A stretch of 64,000 bases of DNA from Sipunculus nudus (lineage: Eukaryota; Annelida; Sipuncula; Golfingiida; Sipunculidae): the NCBI GenBank assembly GCA_026874595.1, contig CM049320.1:17000988-17064987 (forward strand), in the 5' to 3' direction. The position numbers and the translations under genes are program-made. Positions 1 through 12,200 of this stretch are shown here, piece by piece. A model generated the notes under the pieces. That model worked only from the letters and a program-made list of their open reading frames with translations. It made no database searches and was not told the origin of the DNA. How positions within the stretch are numbered: the first letter of the stretch is position 1; every line of letters begins with the position of its first letter.

Positions 1-1960
1 CCATCTATTATGATAATCTCTTTTATTGACACACTGAATTATGGGCACATCTCTATTATTGACTTCTATCTATTAAGGATGGTTCTAGTTTGGATGCCTC
101 TCAATAAGGACACCTATTATGGACACATATGTATAACGGACTTCACTCTATTTTGGACAACTCTATATTGGATGCCCCTCTATTATGGGTTTCTCTATTA
201 TGGACACATCTCTATAATGGAAACATCTCTATTATTGACTTCTATCTATTACGGACAATTCTATTTTTGATGCCTCACAATAATGGGCACCTCTGTTATG
301 GACACATCTGTATTATGGATCCCTCAAATTTGGATACCTATCTATTATGGGTATCTTTATTTTGGATTTAAATGATCATACTATAAAGGTAAACCTCTCC
401 TTATGGACACCCCTGTTATGGACACTTCTTCAGATTTCAATGATCATTATATAAAGTTAAACCTCTCCTTATGGGCACCTCTGTTATAGACACATTTTCA
501 GATTTCTATGATCTTAATATAAAGTTAAACCTCTCCTTATTGACACCTCTTTTTTGGACACTTCTTCAGATTCCAATGATCATAATATAAAGAAAAGCTG
601 TTCCTTATGGACACCGATACTATGGACACTTCTTCAGACTTCAGTGATCATAATATAAAATAAAACTGCTCCTCATGGACTATGGACACCTCTGTTATGG
701 ACATTTCTTCAGATTTCAATGGTCACAATGTAAAGTTAAACCTATCTTTATGGACAACTCTGTTATGGACATATCTTCAGATTTCAATGACCACAATGTA
801 AAGTTAAACCTCTCCTTATGGACACCTCTGTTATGGACATTTCTTCCTATTTCAATGATCACAATGTAAAGTTAAACCTATCTTTATGGACACCTCTGTT
901 ATGGACATATCTTCAGATTTCAATGACCACAATGTAAAGTTAAACCTGTCCTAATGGACACCTCTGTTATAGACATTTCTTCAGATTTCTATGATCTGAA
1001 TATAAAGTTAAATCTCTCCTTATTGACACCTCTTTTTTTTAAACTTCTTCAGATTCCAATGATCATAATATAAAGAAAAGCTGCTCCTTATGGACACAGA
1101 TGCTATGGACACTTCTTCAGACTTCAGTGATCATAATATAAAGTAAAACTGCTCCTCATGGACTATGGACACCTCTGTTACGGACATTTCTTCAGATTTC
1201 AATTATCACAATGTAACGTTAAACCTGTCCTTATGGACACCTCTGTTATGGACATTTCATCAGATTTCTATGATCTTAATATAAAGGTAAACCTTATGGA
1301 CACCGATGCTATGGAACCTTATTCAGATTCCAATGATCATAATATAAAGTAAAACTGCTCCTCATGGACTATGGACACCTCTGTTACGGACATTTTTTTC
1401 AGATTTCAATGATCACAATGTAAAGTTAAACCTATCTTTATGGACACCTCTGTTATGGACATATCTTCAGATTTCAATGATCACAATGTAACGTTAAACC
1501 TGTCTTTATGGACACCTCTGTTATGGACATTTCATCAGATTTCTATGATCTTAATATAAAGTTAAATCTCTCCTTATGGACACCTCTGTTATGGACACTT
1601 CTTCAGACCTCAAATGATCATAATATAAAGTTAAACCTCTCCTTATGGACACCTGTTATGGACACTACCTCAGACTTCAATGATAGTATTATAATGTAAA
1701 ACTGCTCCTCATGGACTATGGACACCTCTGTTATGGACACTTCTTCATACTTCAAAGATCATAATATAAAGGTAAGCTTCTCATCCTGGACACTTGTTAC
1801 GGACACCTGTCTAATGGAAATTGCTCCTGTTATGAGCACATCTTTTATAAACATCTCTGTAATCAGAACCTCTCTATAGGGGACACCACATCCATAGTGG
1901 CATATCTGTGTCAGACCCCTCTTTTTTACGGAAACATCTACATTATGGACATAAGCCAGG
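1..1960. repeat. Minisatellite, about 69 bp unit with about 482 bp higher-order period
   Basis: Degenerate tandem units contain TTATGGACACCTCTGTTATG, then CTTCAGATTTCAATGATCA, then ATAAAGTTAAACC. A variant block with CTCCTCATGGACTATGGAC recurs at about 670, 1152, 1363 and 1706. The block at 540-670 is repeated almost exactly at 1022-1152, so seven units form a higher-order unit. From 1 to about 360 the units are shorter and more degraded. The array continues off the left edge. Short open frames inside it (MDYGHLCYGH-like) are only by-products. Confidence 0.9.
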
Positions 1961-3048
1961 CCTGAGACTTCAAAAGTTTGTTACCAATTTATAGCGGTTC
2001 CACAGTATTTCTCTTTGACTGGATTTCAAGATGCATTTATTCCATTCAACTTTCTTTTATTGAAACAAAATTTTTTCTTTCATTGTTAAGCAAAACAAAA
2101 TTAAAGAAAAAATTAAATTGTCATGTAGTCTTTTAAGTTGGCAGGTGAATGTGGTTTACTTAAAATGGACCACTGTATTAGAAAATATTATGAAATTAAT
2201 GAGAATTTCATGAATACCTATTTATCAGTACCTTTACCTTCAGATTGACTTCATGCTGTCTAATGTGAATATCAAGTTTTGAGTGTTTAAATGACATATT
2301 AGATTTCATAGGTTTATGAGGTCACTTAGACAAGCCAAACTTGGAGATCTTTCACATCCTTATTGCTAATGGATCATGCCAATTTCCATTTTTTTTGTTC
2401 TCGCTTTCAAAGGCAGTTTGCTTGTTTTCACTGCTTTGTGTAATCCTGTTGAAATTCACAGACTACACGTTCATAATAGTTCATGTCACATTATATATTT
2501 TGGCAATCACCTGCATAAACTTGTGTTCAGAATTTTCAATGAAGTTTTTTCAACAAAAATAGGATCTTCATCAACTAAATGTCTGCATTTTTAATTCCTG
2601 TACCTCGAAATGACAGTGATATCCCAACTCAATATAGAGCAGTTCAGTAAAGGAAACATCATTCCAAGTATTGGTAATCATAACATCATATAACCACACA
2701 CAGAACATCAACAAACCCAGTATTAGATATTACAGCTGATGTATGCTTTATTTACATGTATACATACTCCTATACATAGTCAAAAAACATGAAACACCAA
2801 AGTTAAATTAGAAGATGTCACAAAAAATAATATATAAATATATATATATATAATTATGTATATTTATATATATATATATACAGTAGATTTCCTGTATTAC
2901 GGTCATAATTGAAAGTGGCCTTATTACATAGGTAGCCTTGATGTAGGTGTTAACTTAGGAAATAAATTGGGGCTGCAAGGCAAACCTGTCTTTAACAGAG
3001 GATGTTATAACCACTGAGTGACTGTGAACGGGAGTTCTGCTGTATGTA

Positions 3049-3098
<50 letters not shown>

Positions 3099-3814
3099 AC
3101 ATATATATATATGCAGTCATGTCTGATGTGTCTGTTCAACATCTGATGGGTGCCTTTCCATAATTGCAGTTAGGGACTGTGCATGTAACATATATTGCAC
3201 ATTACTGCAGCTGACAACCAACAACAGCTGAACACTTGGCTGTAAATTATGAGTATAATATTTTTGAGCACTGTGTAAGAACCAATGGGTTTTCTATGGA
3301 TTTACAAGGCACAGGTAATACCATATATCTGTACACCTCCCTCTGGAATGACATAATTTTGGAGGGATGTCACAGGTTCACACATATACTGTATTTAAAC
3401 TGCCTTTGTTGATTTTCATGCGCTGTGTTACATACACATGCTTAAAATGCACAGGGTGTCAGGTTTCTATTTTTACTAACACTTAGGATATTTTAAAACT
3501 GTTGATCATGTTTTATGTCAATCAATGTAAACAGAAATATCACTATTGTCACATATGAACATTATACAAGCATACAATAAAGGATTTACTCTGGCATGGA
3601 AATCACAAAACAAAAAACTGAATGGACCTTTAACTTAAGTTAAGCATGCACAATTTGTGTAACTGTCACCTGCTATACATGTTCAGGACAGGTAAACCAG
3701 GCCTGCAGTATTGTTTTAAAAATGAAAACAGGTACATGCCAGAGATGATAACAAGAATCTCACCTTCAGAGATATGCTTTTTTTTCACTTTTATCATTTT
3801 GAGATGTAACAAAA

Positions 3815-4729
3815 ACAGTGAAATTCCACTAAGTCGAACACTCAAGGGACTAGAAGAATGTGTCCGTATTCGTGAGTTGTCCGGTTTGGAGGAGTTAAGC
3901 ATATCGCGTCAATTCGTCATGGAATGTTTCTGACATCCTATGTTTTCATTAAATGTACGCCTAATTTGAAATAGGCTACATAGATTTGATTTTAATTGTT
4001 TTCAAAATAGTTCAAATATGCACTTGCAATTAATAAAATATAATTATTTAAAAAAAGAAAAACATCAGCTACGCCTCACAAACTAATCTTGGCAGTTTCA
4101 ATTCGACGTACCATGCTTCATCTTCTAAGCAATTGAGCGGTAGTTCATGGATGGTTGCACTATGCATATTGAAGACTGATATAGTGTTCACCATGCATTC
4201 ACCATAACAAAGTGTAAAATGTCTCAAACTACAAACTACGGGCCGGACGCCGATCACAAAGCACGAACGGCAGTCTTTGATGGTGGTCTTGTCGAATGAA
4301 AAGCTGTTTCAGTTGGAAAGCTTATTTTTATCTTATTCACCTGCCAATCTTAATTTATAATTCATTGTAAGCAACACATTTATAGAAATAAACAAAATTT
4401 TCGATATTGTATATTTACATAATCCCCAACTGTCGCTATGACCAAATCAGGTCATATGAGGTCATAACCTCGGAGCGCAATCTCCCGGCAAATATATAAA
4501 CAAAAATAGAACTTGTGATGTCTGTCCGCTTGAGAGGGTCATAATGTGTACTAAACTATGCTGATGGGACGGGAAAGTTTGTCCGTTGTCCGGGATAGTG
4601 AGTTGTCCGCTTTACTGAGTTTACGTTAAACATAATATAGAGGCAAAATTGAAGGGACTGAGATTTTTAGTGTCCACATTAGTGAGTTGTCCGCCTTACT
4701 GAGTTGTCCGCAAGTTGGAGTTTCACTGT
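3815..4729. mobile_element. Non-autonomous pogo/Tigger-like element
   Basis: The ends are inverted: CAGTGAAATTCCACTAAG at the left, and at the right the complement of CAGTGAAACTCCAACTTG, followed by TA. Both ends carry further GAGTTGTCCG-type words (near 3874 and 4560-4711). CAGTGAAACTCC-like termini with a TA target fit the pogo/Tigger branch of Tc1/mariner. No transposase frame remains. Confidence 0.6.
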
Positions 4730-6110
4730 ACAAGATTTGTCATTTAGTGTCAACAGAATGGACCTACAACACTTAGTGTCTGACACCACCACCAGATGTC
4801 ACCATTGTGGTAGAAAAAAGTCTGTTAATGAAAGCATGGCAGTTGAACCACTACTGCCTCAGCCCCAAACTGCAAATATGGAATATCCCTACACAATGGT
4901 CAAAACCACTTTCTGACTTTGTATATAGTTCTGAAATATATACATGGAATCTATGAGTTTAAAGAGGAGTTCATATAAAACTCCCTGATGTTACCACACA
5001 CTGGAGCTTAGTTCACAAACAGATGCATACAGCTGCAGGGGTTAATGTTATGCCCAGAATACTCAGACTGACATGTTATTGTATACAGATATGTCTTTTT
5101 AAAAGTGTAAGGAACTGTGTGTAAAATCATGTTTATCATCATAAATTTAATCATCTGCTGAAGCCATCCTTACAAACACATGTAATCACTGTATTCCTGA
5201 CTATTCACACCAATGTATTTGGATACAGATACACCTGAATACTAGTGTTGCAAATTTGTCATGAACTCTCGTTTGATGTCACAAGCAGGACAGCACCAGA
5301 TGAATGAGTATTAATTGATGATCTATGTACCTTCCATATTGTTTTTTTTTTTCAACTTTTGATGGAACTGTTACCATTATGTTAGCAATGGCACAATTTC
5401 GTAATTAGTAATTCCAGGGTCTGGCTCCACTGACACACATTACCAGATGGAAGTATTCATGGTCAGTAATCTAGACAAGTATAGACTAGACAAATCAAAC
5501 TGTTATAGCACTGAGTTTTGTAATTTCACCATTGAAGTAATACCTTTCATCATTATTGCACTATTAACATACATTATCGTCTGTGATCTAGCTGAAAGGT
5601 CGAGATCATGTTTAAGAAATCTTTTCTGAATAAAATTACCTCTTACACTGTATGTCATACATCTCTGATTAATCACATGAGAATGGATACAATTACTTTT
5701 AAGGAAAATCACTAACTATCAATGTCATTGATAAACTGGCACAAAAGTAAGTACGTACTGATGTATCCAAAATTATTATCATATCCATGTTTGTTTACAT
5801 TTATTTCATTTAAACACAACTGTATGCTAAACATCACACTTTTGCTGCTCCTGCATTCTACTACTAATTTGAACTCTGCCTAACTCCCATTGTATAAGAG
5901 TATTAAACAGTCTGAATCAATGGGTATATACTTGTGACATATTACCCTTTAACACTGATTACCATATATACCCTTTAACATTGATTACCTGCATGCTGTG
6001 TTAACTTTAGCATTGTAACTATCACCAACTTGGGTCAAATGAAGTGTGTCCCTCCCTGAGGGAAAATAGTGCTTCATACAATAAACTACAAAACATACAA
6101 AGATTTATAT

Positions 6111-6116
<6 letters not shown>

Positions 6117-6191
<75 letters not shown>

Positions 6192-6257
6192 CTCCAAAAC
6201 TGTAAGAACTTAGTGAGCATATATAGACAGTAGTTTTAATTTACTTTTACATAATAT

Positions 6258-6345
<88 letters not shown>
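6117..6345. repeat. TA dinucleotide microsatellites
   Basis: Two long (TA)n runs at about 6117-6187 and 6253-6345, separated by about 65 bp of unique sequence. Both can fold into long AT cruciforms. Confidence 0.95.
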
Positions 6346-6348
<3 letters not shown>

Positions 6349-6513
6349 CAGACATAATAAAGTTAAACTACTTTGAAATTAATTACATATTATGTAAAAG
6401 ATTTTAAAGAAACAAACAAATTATGGAAAATCAACAATTTCCTTGATTTAGGCTATCCACAGAATAGCTTATACATACTGTGTGTCTGTATGTGTATTTA
6501 AAGTGTGTGTTTA

Positions 6514-6698
6514 TATATAAAGTAGAACCTCTTAATATAGGACACTGACCGGACCAGACATTTTTCCTGCAATATAGAGGTGCCCTTAGTAGGGAGGTTA
6601 TAGATTTTCGGACCCACTTTCATTGGACAGCCTAAAAGTGGCTGTAATTAGGATGTGCCCTTAGTACAGAGGTGCCCCTAAGGAGAGGTTCCACTATA
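6514..6698. mobile_element. 185 bp MITE
   Basis: The terminal inverted repeats are AGTAGAACCTCTTAA at the left and the complement of TAGTGGAACCTCTCCTTA at the right, flanked by TA-rich sequence. Interior GTGCCCTTAGTA-type words are repeated. It has no coding capacity. Confidence 0.6.
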
Positions 6699-8632
6699 TA
6701 TATATATATATCTGAGGAGACAATATATTATTTGCATGATGTGATAATACTATCATTAAATTTTATGAACATGATAATTAAGCTTTAACTTTGAAAATCA
6801 CATCTCAGATATCTACCAAATACAACTGTTATACAAATATGATGCATTATGGAATGTGTATAAGCAAACAAAGTGTATCACTGACAATCCTGAATTGGGC
6901 TATCTCTCGTTACATTAAACTCATAGACTGGTTTCTCACTTACTTTGTAATTTTTTGGTCTTAATCTGAGGAAGAGAATAGAATGGAGTGTTCATTTGGC
7001 TGCAGGCTGTGTTGAATGTTGCTACTGAGCCCACAAGACATGGTTATCACTTATAAAGAGAGATGTCACTGATTAGACTAATTTCTGATGGATGAAGCCA
7101 GTTAATCCTTCCATTTGAACCAGCCAGTTGTTTCTACAGCTCTGAGGGGTGTAATCATATATCCAGGTGGATAATAGGATAAAAATATCATGATTTTCTG
7201 TATTTTTTAAGATGAACTGAATCAGGTGAACAAAGGCCTGTGGCACCAAAAGTTCCATATCAATAGTGCGTTAGACTACAATGCTGGAGAAGTTCCATTG
7301 TAAAATGCAGAAGAAGAAATGCTTTACATGGGGGAAAGCCTGTAAACACTAAGGTCATATATCTCATTAATATGGTCTTCTGGACACTGGTGAACTTAAA
7401 TTTCAGAATCAGTCAGGTATTTTTTTTTTTTTTGTAAATCTGTGTTATGGGATGCATTTACCTGTAAAGTGTAAACTTGTGTGACTTTACAGGATTGGTG
7501 CATTTATTCAGAGAAAGAGAGGTGTCTATGGCTTGGCCTAACAGAGTGAACACTCCATCTAAAAAAACCTCCTAGATTGGAGTAAACGAGGACAATAAAG
7601 TCTGCTAAACATTAGTAATTTGGCCAGTGTTCAACATTTATAAATTTACAAATGTCTGCAGAAAATGTTTCCTTCATCAGTACCCAGGTTTAGAGAATGC
7701 CCCAACCAGCATCAGTGTATGTTACAATGTTACTGATGTGCTATAACTGAGCATGGTGCCAGTCTATATTTTGCAGAGCTTCTGATACCCAGTCTATTAT
7801 TTGTAAGTGAACAGTGTGATGCTATGCCCTCTATGTATACTTGTAAATACTAACAAAATTGTACATTAAAGCAAAGACGTTATCAGAACTCTTTGGCACA
7901 ATCTTGTGGTAGAAAACCTGATTACAATGAGCACACTTTTATGTATAATCATAGCTAATAATGTTTAATGCTGGATAACCATATAATCAAATCAGGTTGT
8001 GTTGCACTGGATCCTGTTTCAGTGTACAATATAATACCAGGAAAATTATTGTTATTCAATTATTTAACATTGAGTCCATGGACATTATCTTTAGTATCAG
8101 TAAGTGGTACTAAAGGTGGCAATGACTTCATTATGAAACTTTTAAATATAAGAAATACACATATTTTCAACTATTTATTAGAAATTAACAAATATCCCTA
8201 TTTGATTCAAATTGTAAGCTGGCATTTGAAAAGCAAAATATGACAACCCTTACAATTAAGAGCCATGTGAATTTTATATACAACTTTTAAAACAAACCTT
8301 TTTCAAAATAAATAACAAATCTTATTATGTGCTCCGAGTAAAGAATCAAATCAAACTGTAGCTTTTCTGACATTCAACTGCCCTGACATTCTTGCAACAA
8401 CTGCAAGAATTCATTGTTCAGAAGGGTCATCTTCATACTATCAAAATGTATGACATGACCATGCATTCACAGACCTTGATTCCATGACCCTCTGTGGCAT
8501 CTATTCCATGACTAATGAAGAAGGTAACTGAACCAATTAAAATGCTCATGTTCACCATTTCTATACAAATGTGTGGTGCATTGTTTGATCAAATGATGGG
8601 ATTGCAGATAAGGCATCAAGATCAAATCAGCC

Positions 8633-8790
8633 TGTCCAATTTCTGGTTTGTGTTCTTGTAATGACAGCATTTGAACAGTGTATTGCTAACAATCTATTGG
8701 TTGATTTTGATTGTCCAATTTCTGGTATGTGTTCTCGTTATGACAGCATTTGAACTGTGTATTGCTACAGTCTATTGGTTGAGTTTGATT
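8633..8790. repeat. 79 bp tandem duplication
   Basis: Two adjacent, nearly identical copies begin TGTCCAATTTCTGGT and end CTATTGGTTGA; they differ at a handful of bases. Confidence 0.85.
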
Positions 8791-9117
8791 GACAGCTGTG
8801 ATTTCAGCCCGAACACTTGCAGTCTTGTTCATTGTTCATAAAAAGATGGGGGAGCTCATGTCACAGATTTGATAGTACGAAGATAAGAGTCACAATACCT
8901 ATGATGGAACCTGGCTTTACACGGCATCACAGCCAAACTAAAATGAAGTCACTTCTTTACCAATTGGTAACCAAAATGCAGTGATGGTACTACAAAACCA
9001 ACCTGAATGCCTACCCTGTGTGACAGAGTGCAAGATGAGAAAGAGAGAGTAACAAAGTTTGATGTATGACTACCCTGATGATCTATTCTATTACAATAGG
9101 CCCCCGAGTCATCATAA

Positions 9118-9123
9118 TTTAAT
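9118..9123 (-). terminator. Candidate NECAP poly(A) signal
   Basis: ATTAAA on the minus strand, 57 nt past the NECAP stop. It is the first hexamer variant found downstream. A longer 3' UTR is equally possible. Confidence 0.35.
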
Positions 9124-9179
9124 AATTAGACTGATGAGTGTGCCCCGCTCTGATGATGTGAACTTCTTTTTTCTGTTCA

Positions 9180-9252
9180 TCAGAATTGAACCCAGCCCCC
9201 TTCAGCATTAGACGCACCTGTATTGGCTTTGCTGCTTGTATTCTGTGCTGAC
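9180..9252 (-). CDS. NECAP: NECAP coding exon 7 (C-terminal WVQF)
   Basis: This 73 nt terminal exon has the acceptor CTATTGCAG. Its first base completes the split Ser codon from exon 6. It then encodes a polar linker ending AEGGWVQF and a TGA stop. The C-terminal WVQF is the family's known AP-2 alpha-ear ligand, which is what identifies such a small exon 2.7 kb from its neighbour. Confidence 0.9.
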
Positions 9253-12200
9253 CTGCAATAGCAAATAAAGAAAATGTAAATAATTAATAACAAGTAGTTA
9301 CTGACTGGTCTACAACTCTACATACTCATAATACATTCTTAAAATATCACACTTACCAATGCATTTTTTATTTCTTTTTAAAATTCTTTTTCAAGGATTT
9401 TTAAAGACTTATATTTGAAATTTCTATTTTTTATGCCCTCTTTACCCAACCTTTTCAGCTTTTAGATCCTCCATTACTTGTTTTCACCATCATTTTCATC
9501 AGCATGTGAAGAAAAAAACAAATTATTTTAAGTGTATTGCAGAACTAACCAAATCAAAAGGCTGGACACAATATTAACCAATCTAATGATGTGATACTGC
9601 ATACAAAAGGAAATAGCAACTTGTATTAATGGGTTAAGGCCTTCTTGCTTCTTGTGGATCTGCGACAACTATTTGAAAAAAAGGAATGTCTTTTTGAAGA
9701 AACTTTAAAAAATTAGGTAATATTTACAGTTCCAAGGCTTGTAAATACAAACAATTCCGGAAGAACTTCAAGGATTTTTTAAACTTGTTGGAACCCTGCC
9801 GATCTTTCCTTGACATCAATATTTAAAGCTGTTGTAACTAAGCCGTATGGAAACAAGGGACCACTGGTCACAACCCTCAGCTGAATTTTGGAAAATATTA
9901 GTAACTGCAAAATATTTTTATTTCTTTTGGTTTTTCATGTATATTATCATTTGAAAAGCTGTGAGAAAATAGCCCCCCAAAACGAAACTCTGAAATTAAA
10001 GAATAATGCATGTGAGCTACACTATTAAGTTGTGCACCAAGGGAAAAAAATGGGCCTACAGTAAGTGTTATATGCATTATGTTTGAGCCCATAACTTTTT
10101 CTAGTTATATAATACAGACCTAATTTCTGGCATGTATATAGGAACTATATAGTGGAATATTTATGGTATATATGAGGAAAAAAAGATGAGTGGTTTTAAT
10201 TTTAGGCAGTCCTGAATTAAGAAAATAGGTTTTTAATAAGAAATTGAGGTTTTCCTTTATTTCTCAAAGGAACAATGTTGCAAAGACCCAGTTTTCAGCT
10301 TGGTAGGAGATCTTGGGGACATCTAACATTATGCCAAATTTTGGATTCCTAGGACTTATGGTTTCAAAACATGCCACATCGATGGATGGATGGACGGATG
10401 ACAGACAATGGACCACGACTGTAGCTCAGATGACTTATAGTCAGCTGAGCTAAAAATTACATAAACTGTTGTTAAGTGATGCTGTTAGAAACATTGTCTT
10501 GAAAGGAATATATGGTTGGACAAAGGACAACACAAAAATACAGATTATAAGTTTGTTATACTCTTTAAATGGCCCTTCATCTATAACATGTAACTGTGGA
10601 GCCCTGTAAGTTTTGGCTCCTTTTCCTGGGTTTGGCTCTGAGAGAGCATGAAGTCTTGTTGGGCAACTTGTACCGGCTGATTCATCAGCTAATCCAGTGT
10701 GCTGACCCAGAAACACTTACTTGTTTCCCTTAAGCAACATCCTCAAAGACAGCAGTATCAGCAGTTGTTGATAGTGCTGTACATAACAGTTTTTGTTGTC
10801 TTATACAGTAAAGCGCAATTTTTCTGAATGCTGATCTTCCAAAAATTTATTTTTCCGAAATTGTAAATAAGGAACTGTAAATATATTCGTATTTACAAAA
10901 TATTCTTCAAGCATGTCAAAACCGCACATGAATTTTTGAAATTATGAGTCACAAGGGCCAGCAGTCAGGTGTTTAAGTCCACTGGTGACCCTAATTTATT
11001 AGTTCCTGGCCGATGTTGTTGCCGGGGCAAAGGTGAAAAAAGTAAAGCTAGCTGCAAAACACTATGCTCCCTATACTCCTAGGAAGCAACTGGACAGGTT
11101 ATAAATCAAGGAGGACACGGGTGTCATCAACCATATCTTGTTTGTACTCAAGCGAGCAAAGTTTGTCTGTTAGGGTTAGGATGTCAGGCCAATTAAATAA
11201 CTGAGCAGTTTACTCGCACGAGCATTAGCAAGGTATACATACATCGCTTATGTTCGAGCAGGTTTCTCTGCTTGGTCATAGCATGCTAGCCCAGCCATAC
11301 AACTGAGTTTCAGTTCTCTGAGAAAATCAGTTCATTTCCCCGAGCAATTCTGTCAGCTACTTGCTCTTGCCAATATTCATCATTTCACTTTTACTATTAA
11401 GAAGAATACAACTCAAACAAGATCAACTGGCTGTCATTTGGCAAGAGTTATAGAATCTGAGAAGATAAAACAGACAGCTTTATGCTTTGATGACAAACTG
11501 ACAATCCTTGAATGGCTCGACTATGGTTACAAGTCACAATATATAGGGGATATATTATACAGATTAATATTTCTGTTAAGTTTGATCAAAATCTATCATA
11601 TTCCTGGTAAGTTGTTTGGGTGACACCACAGAGTAGCCTAGGGACCCCTGACCTGTTTGTACATATGCGGGGATTTTGCCCATAATTGAACTCCAGTGAG
11701 ATAATCTATTGGTAAGCAGTTATGGTGAGTTTGGTGAAAATCCATCACAGCCCCAGGTAGTTAACTTGACGACACTAAATGTTAACGGACGGACAAATGA
11801 ACCCTGGGTATACCATAATATGTGCCTATGGAGCACAGCAGTTTGTTAGGGGGCTATATTTGCTTGACCAGTGCAATACGTCTTTTTCAAATCTGGAATA
11901 AGAAATGACCACAAAACACCTACGATGCTTGTGTGAAGTCCCCCCAGGGGTCAGCAGCTGTTGTCTGCATTGGCTGGCTTTGTAGAGGCTGTGCAGGGGC
12001 TGGGGCTGATAGATCCGCCAATAAGTCCACATTACTGTTATTGGAGATGCTGTTACCAGCTGCTGCAGGTGCTGTTACAGGAGGTGGTGTTACCCCTAGC
12101 TTGATCCCTGTGTTTCCAGATGGTCCTGGTAGCTTAACACCCCCTGGTGGAGGCGGTAACAGCCCTCCTGATAATCCTCCGGCTACTGGTCGTGGTTTGA

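Larger units (their letters stand above)
1961..9117. other. Intergenic region downstream of NECAP, no gene recognised
   Basis: I see no conserved coding sequence. It holds TA microsatellites (about 2839-2881, 3049-3115, 6117-6187, 6253-6345), a pogo-like element at 3815-4729, a small MITE at 6514-6698 and a 79 bp tandem duplication at 8633-8790. The remainder is AT-rich and without visible structure. Confidence 0.6.

Noticed and set aside
129-1699. Several 60-80 codon open frames with MDYGHLCYGH-like peptides
   Set aside because: They come from the 69 bp minisatellite unit and change frame with unit length; not genes.
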